From Diplocarpon mali (taxonomy: Eukaryota > Ascomycota > Leotiomycetes > Helotiales > Drepanopezizaceae), in NCBI GenBank assembly GCA_024741835.1, contig JAENRP010000030.1:176199-240198 (forward strand): DNA of 64,000 nucleotides, given 5' to 3'. The translations under genes and the position numbers were made by a program. This document shows positions 25,946 through 38,159 of this stretch, piece after piece. Each line of letters begins with the position of its first letter. Position 1 is the first letter of the stretch. Under the pieces are notes generated by a model that saw only the letters and a program-made list of their open reading frames with translations, was not told the origin of the DNA and did not search any database.

Positions 25946-26988
25946 TTAAAACCTGAGTTTCGGAAAGACAAACACAATCAATACCGCCACCACCATTAAA
26001 CCCGCAATCCAAGCATACATCATCATCCGCCCCCACCAGCCCTTACCCTCCGTCATCGTCCTCAGATACCCCATCTTCCGCTGCGCTGCTTCCAGTCCCT
26101 GCTCGTTCTTATCCAGTCCCTTCGTTGCGCTCTCCAGCACGGACTTCTCTTCTTCCAACGCAACCTGGAAGACGAGAGAAGAGTCCTTGAGTGCCGTTGC
26201 CATGCTCAGCATCGAGTTTGTGAGCTTCTCTTGCTCAAGACGTTGGTGTGTGAGCAGGGCTTCATTGGAAGCTGTGGAAATTCCGGTGCTGTTTGAGACG
26301 GGGGTGAGGAGTTCGGCGCGGGCGTCTTTGTGCCGCGCGCGGAGGGTGGATTGGGGTTCTAGGGAGGGCTCGGGATCGACTGCGACTGCGAATGTAGGCG
26401 ATTGAGAGGCGGCTGGTTCGGGAAAGGGCGGCGGTACCGGATCTGTAGGAGAGGATCTCGTGGACTGAGGGTCTACAGCGGAGGCGTGGGAGTCTGTTGT
26501 TTCGGAGGGGGTGTCGTCGCCTAATATATCTTCGCCTTCCGACGAGTCGTCTTTGTATTCAAAGTCGCCGAGCTGGTCTAATTAGTTTAAGATTCTGTTG
26601 CAAGGACCAGAGAGGCCTTACGTCGTTCAGCTCTTGTAGCCTTTCACTTAGTCGTAGTATTATTTGTCGTTTATGCACCAGGTCTGTTTGCACCTCATGC
26701 TTCTTTGACTGCACTTTGATACCCTGCGCATCTTGCTCCAGCTGCACAAGTAGATTCCGAGCATACTCAAGGTTCTAGTTATTCTAAGTCAGAATTACTC
26801 TTGCCGTGCAGATATGCAAACCCAGGTAGGTTCCTCACAGTTCCGACCCTGTCCCGCTCTAAGCTTGTCCGTAATCTGGATTCCGTGGCGGAGTCGGGGG
26901 TGATGAGAGTCTGGTGCAATCGCGCAAGTAGGCGAGTGAGATTTATGGTTGTGAGATTAGGTGTGTTGGCCGAGGATAGTCGTGCCAT
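25946..26988 (-). CDS. USE1: Use1-family SNARE of the ER
   Basis: Use1 is a tail-anchored Q-SNARE of the ER that works with Ufe1, Sec20 and Sec22 in retrograde COPI vesicle fusion from the Golgi. Exons 26988-26839, 26774-26622 and 26572-25946 (introns 64 and 49 nt) give 309 aa. The N-terminal helix contains LTRLLARLHQTL. The first splice joins DRVGT to NLEYARNLL, and exon 2 ends SERLQELND, both matching Use1 relatives. A Ser/Pro-rich acidic linker leads to the SNARE motif (about 205-280, LTHQRLEQEKLTNSML onward). It is followed by a basic stretch and a C-terminal membrane anchor (AWIAGLMVVAVLIVFVFP) with only four residues beyond it. Alternative acceptors at the second intron break the frame, which fixes the junction. 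Confidence 0.87.
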
Positions 26989-29949
26989 GATTGTGGATGC
27001 TGGTCTGTCTGTTCGCTTGTACTGACTGAAGTTGGAAGTTCACTGGGAGTTCCGCCTCGCCGCATTGTGCATGTTGGCTGGGTAAGGCTGAAGCCCGCTT
27101 GACTGCTTTGAGCCTAGCGCTATCGAGCCCCCTTCTTTTTCTAATTTTTTGCCGAAAACTCTTCTATGTCCCGCTCATAAGCATTCGACCTTCGTCCATT
27201 TCGCGACCTGATAGGAACACTACGACCGAATTAGTCTGGTGATACTCCATTACGCCGAGCGATGGCACCTAAATTGGAGTCTGTTACATTCAAGGTAGGT
27301 TTGAAGTAACAACCTTTGACCGCGCTTTCGCTGTGGGCTTTCATAGTAAGCATGGCGCATAGCTCCTGTGATAGACTCAGCAATAGGAACTCCCTCATTT
27401 TCGCGGCAGTATGTGATCGGGTGGAAGACGGGCCGGACATATTTGTCGACGCCAAGTAAGTTTCACTTTCTTTTATCTCATTTCTACTCGTTGCTATGAT
27501 TATAACGTTCATGCACCACTCTTATAGCCTTCGGGTCGGTGATGAGAGCCAATACCAATTTTCAGTATGAGCAACCTCATATCTTCAAACTCTTTTAGCA
27601 TCAACTGGCTCGAGTTCACAGCTAACAGATTGTATTGAAGGTGTTCATTTGAACATTCATAAGTATTCAAATTGTTATCGAACCCTATGAGACGTATAAA
27701 TCGTATCACCCCACTACAACACACCACGTATTAATGTTGGCCAGAATTCCCACTGCAGTCAAGTATATGTGTTTTTTTATTCATGAGACTTGCCAGCCAA
27801 CTCTATTGTACAAGCGAGGCTTCACTTCAAATTTCTGTAGCTTTCAAAGAAGTTGCTACGATTTTGCGTCACCATCGGTGAGCCTTTAACTAGGTGTAGG
27901 TTCAACAGCTTATGCACAGGTCTGTCAGCTCTATTCGTCTGCCACTTTTTGTTTAAAGCACGGGGCAATATTATAGACTGCAGTTTCTACTGCAATATAT
28001 ACTGGAAAATTAGCTGGAGAGGAGTGGAAGCCTGATACGTCCGATCATATGATCTCTCAAACTTGACAAGTTATTCTTCGTGTTTTTTCGACGATAATTC
28101 TACGGCACGAGATGAGAGCTATGTGAAGAGTTGCGAGAAAGATTTTGAAAAATAGAACCTAGAAATAAGCCGTATTCAACAAGGCAGATTTCCTTTCGCA
28201 AACCTAGTGGGCATCTCGCTATCAACCGGTGTGTTTGTTGGGCATAATTGTACGCTCCTGCAAGTGCTTCTGGTTGTAATCGATCACTCAGGGCCACGTA
28301 TAGGACCTGCGCCGAGTTGGCACACGCAGAAGACCTTGGAAGGTTTGATTCACGGTACAAGTAGGTCGATTCCAAAGCTGCACGAGTCCGGTTGGAGCTA
28401 CGAGGAGAGTTTGAATATTTCTTCCCGGCCGGCAACTCTTCGCTTTCTGCACCGTCGACGGCTTCCGCCACCGAAGACAGTAAGATCGGAGCATGGAACG
28501 AAGGTCAGTCGTTTGTCGATCGCTAGCTTTCTAAAGCCGGAAATCAGTCTGTCCGTTTACTTACTTGCTTGCCTCATCGATGGAGAGCATTCGGTATTTT
28601 TCTTTCTCACAAAAAGGGGGGTATATCACGGCGCGGATTCAGGGGCTCGGCTAACCGGTTTCGGAGGCTGAATCAGTCGTCCGATCGCGGCTTTCATATA
28701 TTGTCTTTTGCCATTCTCGCTTGTTTGAGCTCACAAGTCCTCACTTTCCTGTACAAATACAAGACGTGTTCTCGAGCTCTCATCGCTCTACACCTCTGGG
28801 ATTCTAAAAGATATGCTGCCTGGTGTGCTCGTCCTCTAACGTAGGGTACGGTGTGGTCCCTGGGGAGATAAGAGCCACTCCCCCCGATCCAAAAATATAC
28901 CGTCAACCTTCGCCATGTAGATGCCGGTGTCAGCGCGCACTGTCGCCCTGCGTGCGAGCGGTTTGAGCTGCGTGTCTCTGTCCTAGTACCATCTTCGTAC
29001 CCGTCTCAACAGACTCGGGCCAGATTGCAAACTAGTCGAGATACGATACCTCGATGCTCTGAGTCTTTTTTTTTTCTCCTTTCTATTCTCATCAGCGAGG
29101 ACGTGCGGGCAGCTGTCGAGGAAGCGTCGTGAGCTCACCCATCCATGATGAACCAGCAACTGGACAGCCGATACTCCAGCCACCGGATAGGATTGCACGC
29201 TCATGTCTGCTCCGTTGGCGCGATAACTATTCCTCCATAATGGCAAGGCCGTCTTCGGGTGCTGGTCCAGTATCCCGTACTCCATGATCCGAGTCAACTT
29301 TCGCCCGAAGGAGGGTATCCATATCTCTCTCCTTCTTTCGTCTCCGCCCACCCCCCCCTGAGTTCCAAATCCCCCTCGCTTCGCGGCCACACGGAACATT
29401 TCTCGTCGCTGGAAACTTATGCCGGCGTTGACCCCTCCTCTGTCGTTCCGATACCCCCCCTCCAGCAACAGGCTCAACTGCTCCGCCGCTCTTTCCGCCA
29501 TAGCCCCCTTAACCGACGACCGTAGCCGACCTGCGCTTTCATTCATCAGACAGGCATGCTTCACCGCGGCCGGATATCCCCAGCTATACTGCCGCCTGAC
29601 GGAAACCACAGCATCGTGGCTGCAGGTGAGATGAGTTCGGACCAGGCGTGTGCGTTCGGAGAGAATCACAGGGAGGATCGCGTGATACGTTGGGGGGGAG
29701 AGTGGGCTCGTTGTACAGCGGAAGAGGGCCATGGGAGAGAGGGCGACAGGGGAGGGCGCGTAGTCTTTGCGCTTAGCGAGGAGTCCTGAGTTCATCCAAT
29801 CTAGCTTGTTTGGAAACAAGGTCCGACCTGGATCGCACGTGGAATGAAAACGACCTGGCAAAGCCTCGCTCACCCAGCAACAGAAGTGAAGCATGGCACA
29901 CGCAGTTCATGATTCCTGCGATGGTATCTTGCACTTCACCCCTCCCCCC
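26989..29949. other. 3-kb stretch without a supportable gene
   Basis: Upstream side of USE1. On the plus strand ATG at 27262 opens an 11-codon exon-like segment (MAPKLESVTFK) followed by a good GTAGGT donor, but every downstream acceptor I tried soon meets a stop. It may be a broken or unrecognised gene start. Long minus frames at 28100-28471 and 28983-29894 (303 codons, ending near the assembly gap) have no motif and biased Arg/Ser composition, so I do not call them. Confidence 0.4.
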
Positions 29950-30035
29950 NNNNNNNNNNNNNNNNNNNNNNNNNNNNNNNNNNNNNNNNNNNNNNNNNNN
30001 NNNNNNNNNNNNNNNNNNNNNNNNNNNNNNNNNNN
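29950..30035. other. Assembly gap (86 N)
   Basis: A run of 86 unknown bases, preceded by CCTCCCCCC. The homopolymer edge suggests sequencing or assembly stopped at a low-complexity C-rich tract. The true length and content are unknown, so frames crossing it are unreliable. Confidence 0.99.
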
Positions 30036-31203
30036 CCAAAGAACCCACAACTCACGAGCCGCAAAGTCAGCAGTCATCAGACAAGTGTTTCGGAAATATG
30101 TCAGTGGGGGAGATATGTACGCAAGGATAGGATGTAAGCTCCGTAAGAGTCGCCCACCTGCTTTTTTCCATCCCTGCCGAGCGCCTTGATTCTTGCCCAG
30201 CGGTAAGCTGACAAGACTCAGTAGATCGATCACAATCCGGATAAGTCTGCTTTCGAAGACTGAGGTTCTGAGATTGTTCTGCTTGGGATGGCCACCTGTC
30301 GTTATAAAAGTAGAGAGCTTACAACTCTGGAGAGCGCAAGAAGCCTTCTTCTCCAAATCCCGAAAAATCTCTTAGTGCTTAGAATCTTTGAAATATGCTG
30401 GTGAGCAAGCCAGCAATGCTCGTAGAATTATTAGGGCTTGATGGAAGGGAGGCTTGAACCCAATCGCCGCAAAGCTGTCACTGAATACAGTCAGTTTCAC
30501 CGTGGCGATCTGTCCGGAATGAACGAGAAGGACAAGATTAGTGATACTAGACGATTTCATCAAGTGCCCATGGGCACCCGGTGGACCAGCACGGTCAGCA
30601 ACGAGTCGAATCTACTAAATTTAAAAACGCTACTATCTAACAGGCAGGTAACCCCTAGTTGTGCCCGCTTCAACAAAACATCGAAACAGTAAAATGAAGC
30701 GACAATAGCACATCAGAGTCAAAACAAAAGTGAAGGTAAAATAAAAGAAAGGCACGCATTTTTCGCGAACCGCATTTTATTCTTATGCGTGGCTCGGCAC
30801 CGCCACGTTGACTCTTCTCCTCGCCAAGTACTGCAGTGGGATTAACAATCCGGGCGTTTTGTCCATACGGCTCAAGATCCAGCGATAATCCATGGCATCC
30901 ATACGGCTTCTCCACTGGAATGTGTCCGGCAAATATCCACGGCTTGCTCCTGCGGCTATATCCCTGGGCATTCCTATGTGTATGCATGACTGGTAACATG
31001 AATTCATCAGTCAATATCCTGGAGGTACGCGACTGCTAACGCTATACTGACTCCGTGGCTGTCTAGTACTCAAAGTGGCCAGCTGAGTCTCTAGAGGTTT
31101 TCTGGTCGCATCGGGATATTAGAAAGATTGCGCAGCTAGACACGGGGTAGAGGGGCGTTCGCACCGACCTGTTTCTTTCCATGACAAGAGTGACGTCATT
31201 ATT
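30036..31203. other. 3' flank of the zinc-finger gene
   Basis: No conserved product. Short frames at 30438-31039 overlap on both strands. The final few hundred bases should contain the 3' untranslated region of the minus-strand transcription factor. Confidence 0.45.
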
Positions 31204-33147
31204 TCAGCCGGGCGGCTGTTTGAGGTTCCCTTCCATGGCCGGTGCGGCATTGATACGATGAGAGGTCTGTCCCATTACCTTTAGACAGTCCCAGGCATTG
31301 CGGAGCAGTGCCATGTTGTCCGCCTTTGTAGGGTCATAGAGCTGGCTCACAAGTCCTTGAAGCATGTGATGCTTCTCCTGGTAACGATCAATCAAGCTGG
31401 GCTCCTGTGGCTCAGGCTTCACGACCGGTGGGGTGGCGATCCTCTTTGGAGTCTTGTCCAGGGAGGATAATTCACTGTTGTCACCTGCCTTACGCTTCTT
31501 GCTTTTGCTGCTCCCGGACGGGGGTGGAGATGCGGATGCATTACTCTTGGTCTGGGCCTGCCCAGGATCATTGTGAACCCGCTTCATGTGATCACGAAGA
31601 TTCCAGTGGCGTGGGAAGCCGTTTCCAGGAACGCCACGTTCGCAACCTTCGTAGGTGCACGCGAAGGGTTTGTCCCCGTGACCATGCATAGCATGAGCCT
31701 CACGCTCATGACGAAGTAGACAGGCGGTTGATGAGAATTGTAGATCCTTGCAAGGAAGCATCTTGCACTTGTAGGGCTTCAGGTGGGAGTCGACGAATTT
31801 GCTGATACAAGTCATGTTGTTAGCTTTGAGATTGTAAAGACGGGGGTTAACAGCATAATCGTACTCGTAATTACACTTCAGCTTCTCGGGTTTGTGTTGA
31901 CAGTTGGCAGTTGTGTCATTCTCCCATGGGCAGTGGTAGAGCCCATCGGCATGAGGGGTTACGTTGTGGTAGAGGTGATGATCCCGGGCAGTGTTGTCGA
32001 AGTCCGCATTGGAGCGGCTCAATTTCAGAGGCTCATCAGAGGTGTCTGAGGTCTTGGGAAGGCGTTGGCGCCTAGCAGCCATGTCACTTGCAACCTTGGA
32101 GGGTCGCGGTCCAATAGGCTTTCTCATTACCCTGTCACCAGCCGATGTGTAAGGGGACAAATCCACCAAATCGGAATTATCCTGCACATACCTGGGAGAT
32201 AAACCTTCGACTGTAGGTGATGGCTCGAAAGGACTGTTCGTTGTCGGTGTTGCTAGATGTGTCTGTGGCAAGGACCAAGTATCCTCAAAGAGAATTGGAG
32301 ACGATCGCTGAGATTCCAGGAACTCGGTCCCATTGTCCCACATCGTAGGAGACTCTATGATCGTACTGGCATGATACATCGTTGAGTCACTCCCAACTGG
32401 ACCTTGACTAACAACAGGGTTTGATCCTGTGGGAATGAAGGACTGGGCTCCAGCGATCGCATACATGTACCCAGAACCAGCAGTCATAGAAGCAACGGGG
32501 AGGGTTGCAACGCTGCTGGAAGTGGATCCTCTGTTAAACCTTGGGTGGGACCCAGCAAGATCCTCTCCTGGGTATGGGAAGTTGAATACCTGCAGATCCA
32601 TCTGCTGAGTTGGAGTATACAAAGCGGCACTGTCAGGGCTGTTTGACCTGCCTGTCGCATCTGAGCTTGCAGACGACATATGGTACGACATCTGGGATAT
32701 ATTGGGATACATCCTCCTCGATCGGCTTTGATCATACGAGTTAGTAGTCCTATGGGATAGAGCTCCGGCGGAATCTTGAGATGGGTCTCGGGACATCGCC
32801 ACGGGAGCCATATGTGGAGCAAGCTCCTTGTTCCAATGGCCCCTAACAGAACCTGAAAATGAACCTCGATCATTATATTGCGTGGCGTTTGCCTCCTGGG
32901 GTTCATGGAGAGAGCTCAGAGAATCAGAAAATCCACTTTGGGTAATTCCATGAGGTGCAACTGGTTCTGCTAATGGGTCTTGGTGGAAGTGCTGTTGACC
33001 TTCGCCACTCCAGAATGGTCCACTATGATTGCCCTGGGTAGGTTCTGTTTGTTTCAAAGAAAGTCCAGGCAATCCATCGGAGATATTGGATCCGTTAGGG
33101 TTGACGAAACCGCTGTAGGATACTGGGTTAGTGTTCTGTTCTTCCAC
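31204..33147 (-). CDS. C2H2 zinc-finger transcription factor with an in-frame 63-nt intron
   Basis: Likely nuclear DNA-binding regulator; target genes unknown. The frame is open for 647 codons, but exons 33147-31865 and 31801-31204 (intron 31864-31802, 63 nt, GTACGA..CAG with a GCTAAC branch-like site) give 626 aa. Splicing joins CNY-D to KFVDSHLKPYKC, which restores the fungal C2H2 pattern and removes 21 residues with no counterpart. The first 400 residues are Ser/Asn/Gln/Pro-rich and probably an activation region. The finger region (about 410-510 after splicing) has YHCPWE, a Cys-His cluster, CKMLPC with HEREAH, and a final finger FACTYEGC ending DHMKRVH. A KSKKRK basic stretch follows and may be a nuclear localisation signal. 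A helical C-terminus ends the protein. A 9-kb region upstream of its start lacks other genes. Confidence 0.85.
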   Translation of the reverse strand: MEEQNTNPVSYSGFVNPNGSNISDGLPGLSLKQTEPTQGNHSGPFWSGEGQQHFHQDPLAEPVAPHGITQSGFSDSLSSLHEPQEANATQYNDRGSFSGSVRGHWNKELAPHMAPVAMSRDPSQDSAGALSHRTTNSYDQSRSRRMYPNISQMSYHMSSASSDATGRSNSPDSAALYTPTQQMDLQVFNFPYPGEDLAGSHPRFNRGSTSSSVATLPVASMTAGSGYMYAIAGAQSFIPTGSNPVVSQGPVGSDSTMYHASTIIESPTMWDNGTEFLESQRSSPILFEDTWSLPQTHLATPTTNSPFEPSPTVEGLSPRYVQDNSDLVDLSPYTSAGDRVMRKPIGPRPSKVASDMAARRQRLPKTSDTSDEPLKLSRSNADFDNTARDHHLYHNVTPHADGLYHCPWENDTTANCQHKPEKLKCNYEYDYAVNPRLYNLKANNMTCISKFVDSHLKPYKCKMLPCKDLQFSSTACLLRHEREAHAMHGHGDKPFACTYEGCERGVPGNGFPRHWNLRDHMKRVHNDPGQAQTKSNASASPPPSGSSKSKKRKAGDNSELSSLDKTPKRIATPPVVKPEPQEPSLIDRYQEKHHMLQGLVSQLYDPTKADNMALLRNAWDCLKVMGQTSHRINAAPAMEGNLKQPPG

Positions 33148-35120
33148 TAGTATTTGAATAAAATATAACGTTGATGAAGAGAAGGAAAAAAAACGACAAA
33201 AAGCACAACATCGGGTAAGAAAGCCTATAGCGAGGAAGCGTCAGTAGGTGTACGCTTCTAATGGGTGTGCATGGTGATTACAGACCAGCGGGATCGACGT
33301 GGGCGAAAAGGTTCCGGAATTGCCTTGGTGGGAAGATGTCGACCAGTGACGAGGTACAGGGAGAGGAGTGCCAGAAAAGCGTATCCAAGGGATTTTTTGG
33401 AGATCCATGGGAAAGATACATTTTCGAGCGATCAATCTGCAGATTATAAGACAAACAACATCGATTAGTTTCCTCTCCCTTGCAAACGAAGGGGTTGATT
33501 CATGAAACCAAAACAGCGTTGAATTGCACGTACACGGTGGCGTAAGTCAATGCCTTTTGACCTCGTATCACTGGTTGGAGACGGCCATTCCAAGTCTATG
33601 GCGAGTCTACCACGGTCTCCTTATGGAAGGGTCATGTGCATCCAGCAGCATGGGAGCGATGGAAGTCCAGGGATCGGGGACACGGATAGAGATTCAGCGG
33701 CGGTTGCATTGGTTCCATGTCGTGTCGAGGGTATTTGACGTCCAGATGCAGCTGAAAGCCATCACAAATAGGACATACAGAGACCAATTTTGACACGACG
33801 TGGCACCAAAACAAGCCGGATTCCAGGAATTGGTTGGCACGATGGCTCCAGCAGGACAACCGACATGTCGATCCTTGAGATAGGTTGGTGTGCGTGTCGA
33901 GGAAATTCGGCGGCAGCTATCGCCACACGTAGGAAGATATCTCTAGGAGAAACGAGAGTGATCAGGTATCTTGGTGTCCCTTCCAATACGGCCGGTGGAA
34001 TTCCTCGTAGTCTAACCCATGTGGATTTATCGTTGCTTGGGTAGGACCATACTTATCCTGGGCCACGCCGGGCTCTGTGTGTATTATTTGTGTCACGGGC
34101 GGACTGGTCACCTGACAGGCCAGCACAGGCAGGGATTGAATAGATAATGAAATCCGGCTTAGGATCCTGGATAAGTGACACACTCCTAGGAGAATCCTTC
34201 CATGGCCCTGGCAGCCGGAGATGATGGGTGTTGTGCAAAAGAGAGCCTGGAAACATTGCTTTCGGACAACATGATTTTCTCGCGAGCAACAGCACATAGA
34301 AAGAAATAACAATATACCTGGCGGCGCCAGCGTTGATCCTGACGGAGCGGTCAAGTGGATTGTATCCTGCCATGGTATCCAGCGGGAGGTTTCCACAGGT
34401 CAACGTTTGGACAAGACTCATTGGGTCAAGGTAATCCTGTAGAACCTAGGGCTGGGTTGAATATATTCTTTCTGGATTCCGGCGGCGTGTTTCCGTTCTG
34501 CGGTTTCTCACCTCCCCAAGGGTCAGCGGGCAGGAGAAGACAATTTCTGAGATTGTTGGTGAGGCTCGGGAGCCCAGGTGCTTTGGCTGAGTGCAAACAA
34601 GAATAGCGGCAGAGGTTCTACAGTGTTGGCAACGCTGAATCAAACGACGAGTGCAGGACACTGTGGAGGGGGGGAACCGACTCAAGTGTGGTGATGGAGG
34701 GGGGAAGAGATGAGGGAGGAGGAAGAAGAACGGTAGATGGATAAATGCAGAGTGGAGAGAGGGCGCGCACGCACACTTATCCTCCCCGGCGAGGACTGAG
34801 ACATGGATGCGTTGTCCGCCCGTTCGCTTGCTCGGTAGGCCGTCCGTACACAGTTCCGGAGGGAATTATAATTATCCAACAGATCACTCTGCAGCGAAGG
34901 GGCGGGTCTGCTCAGATGCAGAGTCTTCCGAGCAGGGGTTTGGTTGGAATGGCCAGGAGCGACAAGGGGCCAAGAGTGTGATACTTTTCGAGGTCGTGCA
35001 GATCGAGTCACGAATCATTGCCGGCGATGATGGTGATTCCAGGAGCGAGAGGCAGATGGCAACGCAATCGACCAGTCGGTGGCCAGGATCAGAGCGAGAC
35101 CAACGCGGACAAGCATGCAA

Positions 35121-35150
35121 GACAAGGCAGAGCAAGGCAGAGCAAGGCAG
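35121..35150. repeat. Tandem 10-bp repeat (AGCAAGGCAG)
   Basis: About three consecutive near-identical copies of a 10-bp unit lie in the region upstream of the zinc-finger gene. Confidence 0.75.
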
Positions 35151-35215
35151 GATGGCAAAGCGAAGGACCACGACATCGACGTCGATGGACTCTGGACACC
35201 GAACATTGGATGGGC

Positions 35216-35265
35216 GGACGAGGGGACGAGGGGACGAGGCGACGAGGCGGCGTGGCGGCGTGGCG
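35216..35265. repeat. Imperfect 9-bp GA/GC-rich tandem repeat
   Basis: Copies of GAGGGGAC drift into GAGGCGAC and then GGCGGCGTG variants over about 50 bp. The drift gives several open frames that are not evidence for a gene. Confidence 0.7.
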
Positions 35266-36839
35266 CCGCTGTCAATAATCCAAATGACGGCGCAGACGAA
35301 CCACGAAGCGCGTATTTCACGAAGCAACTCGTGCTTGGCAGCATCATGATACAGTACAGGATCCCGAGACTGATACAGCCGGCGGGCCGCTCCTCTGCCT
35401 CTGCTCCTGGTCAGACCCGGTGGATTCCATGGTGGATCTTGCGGCAGCCGAAAAACACTGTGTGCAGAGGACGAATACCCTCTTTGTCAGAGGCACCAAA
35501 GGCTCAAAACCTTCTCCGGAACCCCCACGCTCAAGGGCAAGGACCCACTCGGAGCATAAATCTGCCTTTTAAGCTCGAAATATCATTCTTAAGCTCAATC
35601 CCCCAAAATAATTCCCAAGGTTACGGCTAGCCTGGCTCTAAATTCGCTCTTAAACTCGTGAAAGCTTAAATCAGTCAACCACTGTGGTCCAGCGGGCATC
35701 CTTTGTTCCCTTTCTGTGTAGTATCAAGTCGTTTCCTTGTAAATTGATGATAACGCTGGGGAAGAAGTGAGAAACAACATCTGCCGCTCGGTGACGGTCA
35801 TCTGGAGGAATGTTCTGATCTGTTCTTGACAGTAATCACTATTGAAGGTCAAGAGAAATACGTATCCTACTGAATGAAGACCAACTACTAGAGCCCTCTT
35901 ACCAAAAGAATACAAAAGATACCCGCTATCCGATAGTCAAACGTGGTTTTATAAGCAAGTCTTCCATTCGTTGTCTTACGGATGATTAATTCTCCGAAGT
36001 CGTGGATGTACGCGAGTGCATCAGCCAGCAACCACAAATACTTCGTAGGTGACGGAACAATGTTTGCCCGCGTCAAATGAAGGATGCATCTCTCCATATC
36101 GCTGAGTAATATCTAGAATGCGATTGCTCGACGCGAATTGCTGAGCCATGGCGCCAAGATGCCTATCTATTTACTATATTCCCTCTTTTTATTCTCGGAC
36201 ACTCACAGTACAGAGAGAACAGCGTACGCTGAATCAAAAACCCACAGGTCGTGCTCTAATGTCGCATTCGTAGTATACTTCTTCCAGCCCGCAATCTAGA
36301 GTAACGATGTTGTGAGCTGAACGGCTAGAGAATTATCCAGCGTATGTGGTCCACCCTACCTGGAAAAATTACCAGAGGAGGAGTTAGGTGTGGACAAATT
36401 TACACGCTCGGTATTACCTACTGATTCCACTACTCGGAGTAAACCTAAATCTAATTCTGACTAGGAACCTCAATTTCTTTGATTCACATTTAAAGTTCTT
36501 TAATTTTACTATGCTATATTACACAGAAAATACAAATATGTTAACTGAAATAGTATCAAATCTGGAATCCTCGCCAAATTATAATGAGGGATTATCGTGA
36601 GATCCATCTCCGAATCTCGTAGTGCCCTTTGGGAGAGTCGAATCTGTTGCTTGCTAGCAAAGGATTAAACAACCGATTTTGTCAGGCCATTCATACCTAA
36701 ATTACAATCAATACAGGCCACCAAGGTGAAAGATTAGCGAATTAGCTTTCGGGGTAGCGACAACTGACCTACTGTGTACGTCTCGCCCTCGATAATATAT
36801 GGTTCAAAACTTGCGGCAGTTTCCGTCGATATTTGGCCA

Positions 36840-37500
36840 ACTCAGGTAAGGACGTCACTGACTTTTCAAGAATTTTGCAAGCCTGTAAATAGCTATCTAA
36901 GGATAAGGTGCTGTGTAATTTTTGCAACAGGTTGGTATTTGCTTCTCAAACAAATGGATTGGTTCCGTCGCAGAACTTCTTGACGTAGGTGCTATGCTGT
37001 GGACCTATCTGAATTTTGACGCTTTTAGACTACCAAGATATCGTAGCTAGGATATCTAATTCCCTACGTATGCGGCGCCCGCAATCCATCCGAGCTAAAG
37101 AATATAATTTACATAACTATGCAACGTGGTATGTTCCCTTTATTCTTACCGGGAGACGACGACTCAATACCTGAATGCGGCGTCTCCTACGAACCTGCAG
37201 ATTCTTTTTAAAAGTCTGGAGAGCTCAGATTGAGTCCTTTGAACTACGAGATAATCATACCCCAAATCGAATAAAGCTAAACCTTTCGAAAGCTTCAACA
37301 CGATAACTCTTTGTGCCTCCTTTGTGTATAAATACCTTCCACTTTCTTGCTTATTGGGGTAGAAGGGACGCTAGAGGGTGTTACTACTCCACTTTGCAAC
37401 TACCGAGAAAAGCTGCTTGGTTTGGAACTTTCTTGAAATTGAGAAGCTGGTAACTTTTCAAGTAAAACATGGCCTCACAAAGTATCAAAGTATCCCCAAA
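36840..37500 (+). repeat. Decayed direct repeat, copy A
   Basis: This stretch matches 38160-38880 in the same orientation and order. Anchors include ACTTTTCAAGAATTTTGCAA (about 36861) and CCGAGAAAAGCTGCT (about 37402), which correspond to near-identical strings in copy B. The spacing between anchors is similar in both copies. Many differences are transitions and small indels, and no long frame survives, so this looks like an old, mutated repetitive element. The family is not identifiable. Confidence 0.55.
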
Positions 37501-38159
37501 CCAATAGAGCGTCAATTACAAAGGGGGGTTCACGGTGGGATGGCAAGGTTTGAACATACTTTCATATAGCGTGTATTACGCCTGCGATAAACTAGTGCGT
37601 TGGCATAACTCCGTTGATAACCGACACCTACTAAACCTCTTACTACTATAATTTCAAATTTAATTGGAGTGGGGGTCCTGCAGGGCGATCATTTGCGTCA
37701 TGAACTTCGTGGCTACTATGAATTCTCTTATTAGGTCTACATAAATCTGCATATCTAATATGAGTGACTTCTACCATCATTTAAGTAGCTATTTATTATA
37801 GTAGTCTTTAATGAGTCACAACCGATAACTTCGGCCTTTTAACGTGCCTCCAAAGTTTTCCGATGACAATACGCCGCGTTAAATATAAAAGCACAAATCG
37901 AAATTATATCGATACTAACTCGCTATACAAGCTGATAAAGATCCGATATTCATCAGATGCCAATCACCGCCAGACTCATCTCCAAACCCCGTACCCTCCT
38001 GTAGCGTGCAGTTTAGGTACTTACTATTACTTGTACGAATGATTACGTACGTGTGTCAATTTCCTCATCCCAGACCGCAACACCTGTTATCGCCGATCTC
38101 TCTCTCGGACTGATGATCTCGTCGAATTAGTGCCTGTTTAGCTCGGAGAGCTGACCTCA

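Larger units (their letters stand above)
33148..36800. other. Long upstream region of the zinc-finger gene
   Basis: No recognisable gene. The first 1-2 kb presumably carries leader and promoter. Several short frames around 34745-35630 overlap on both strands across a GC-rich, tandemly repeated patch and read as low complexity. From about 35650 onward the base composition turns TA-rich and stops are dense in all frames. Confidence 0.45.

Noticed and set aside
28983..29894. 303-codon minus-strand frame next to the assembly gap
   Set aside because: No motif, Arg/Ser-rich reading, opposite frames also open, and the upstream sequence is lost in the gap.
34745..35630. Several overlapping frames of 80-180 codons
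   Set aside because: They run through tandem GC-rich repeats on both strands, which suppresses stop codons.
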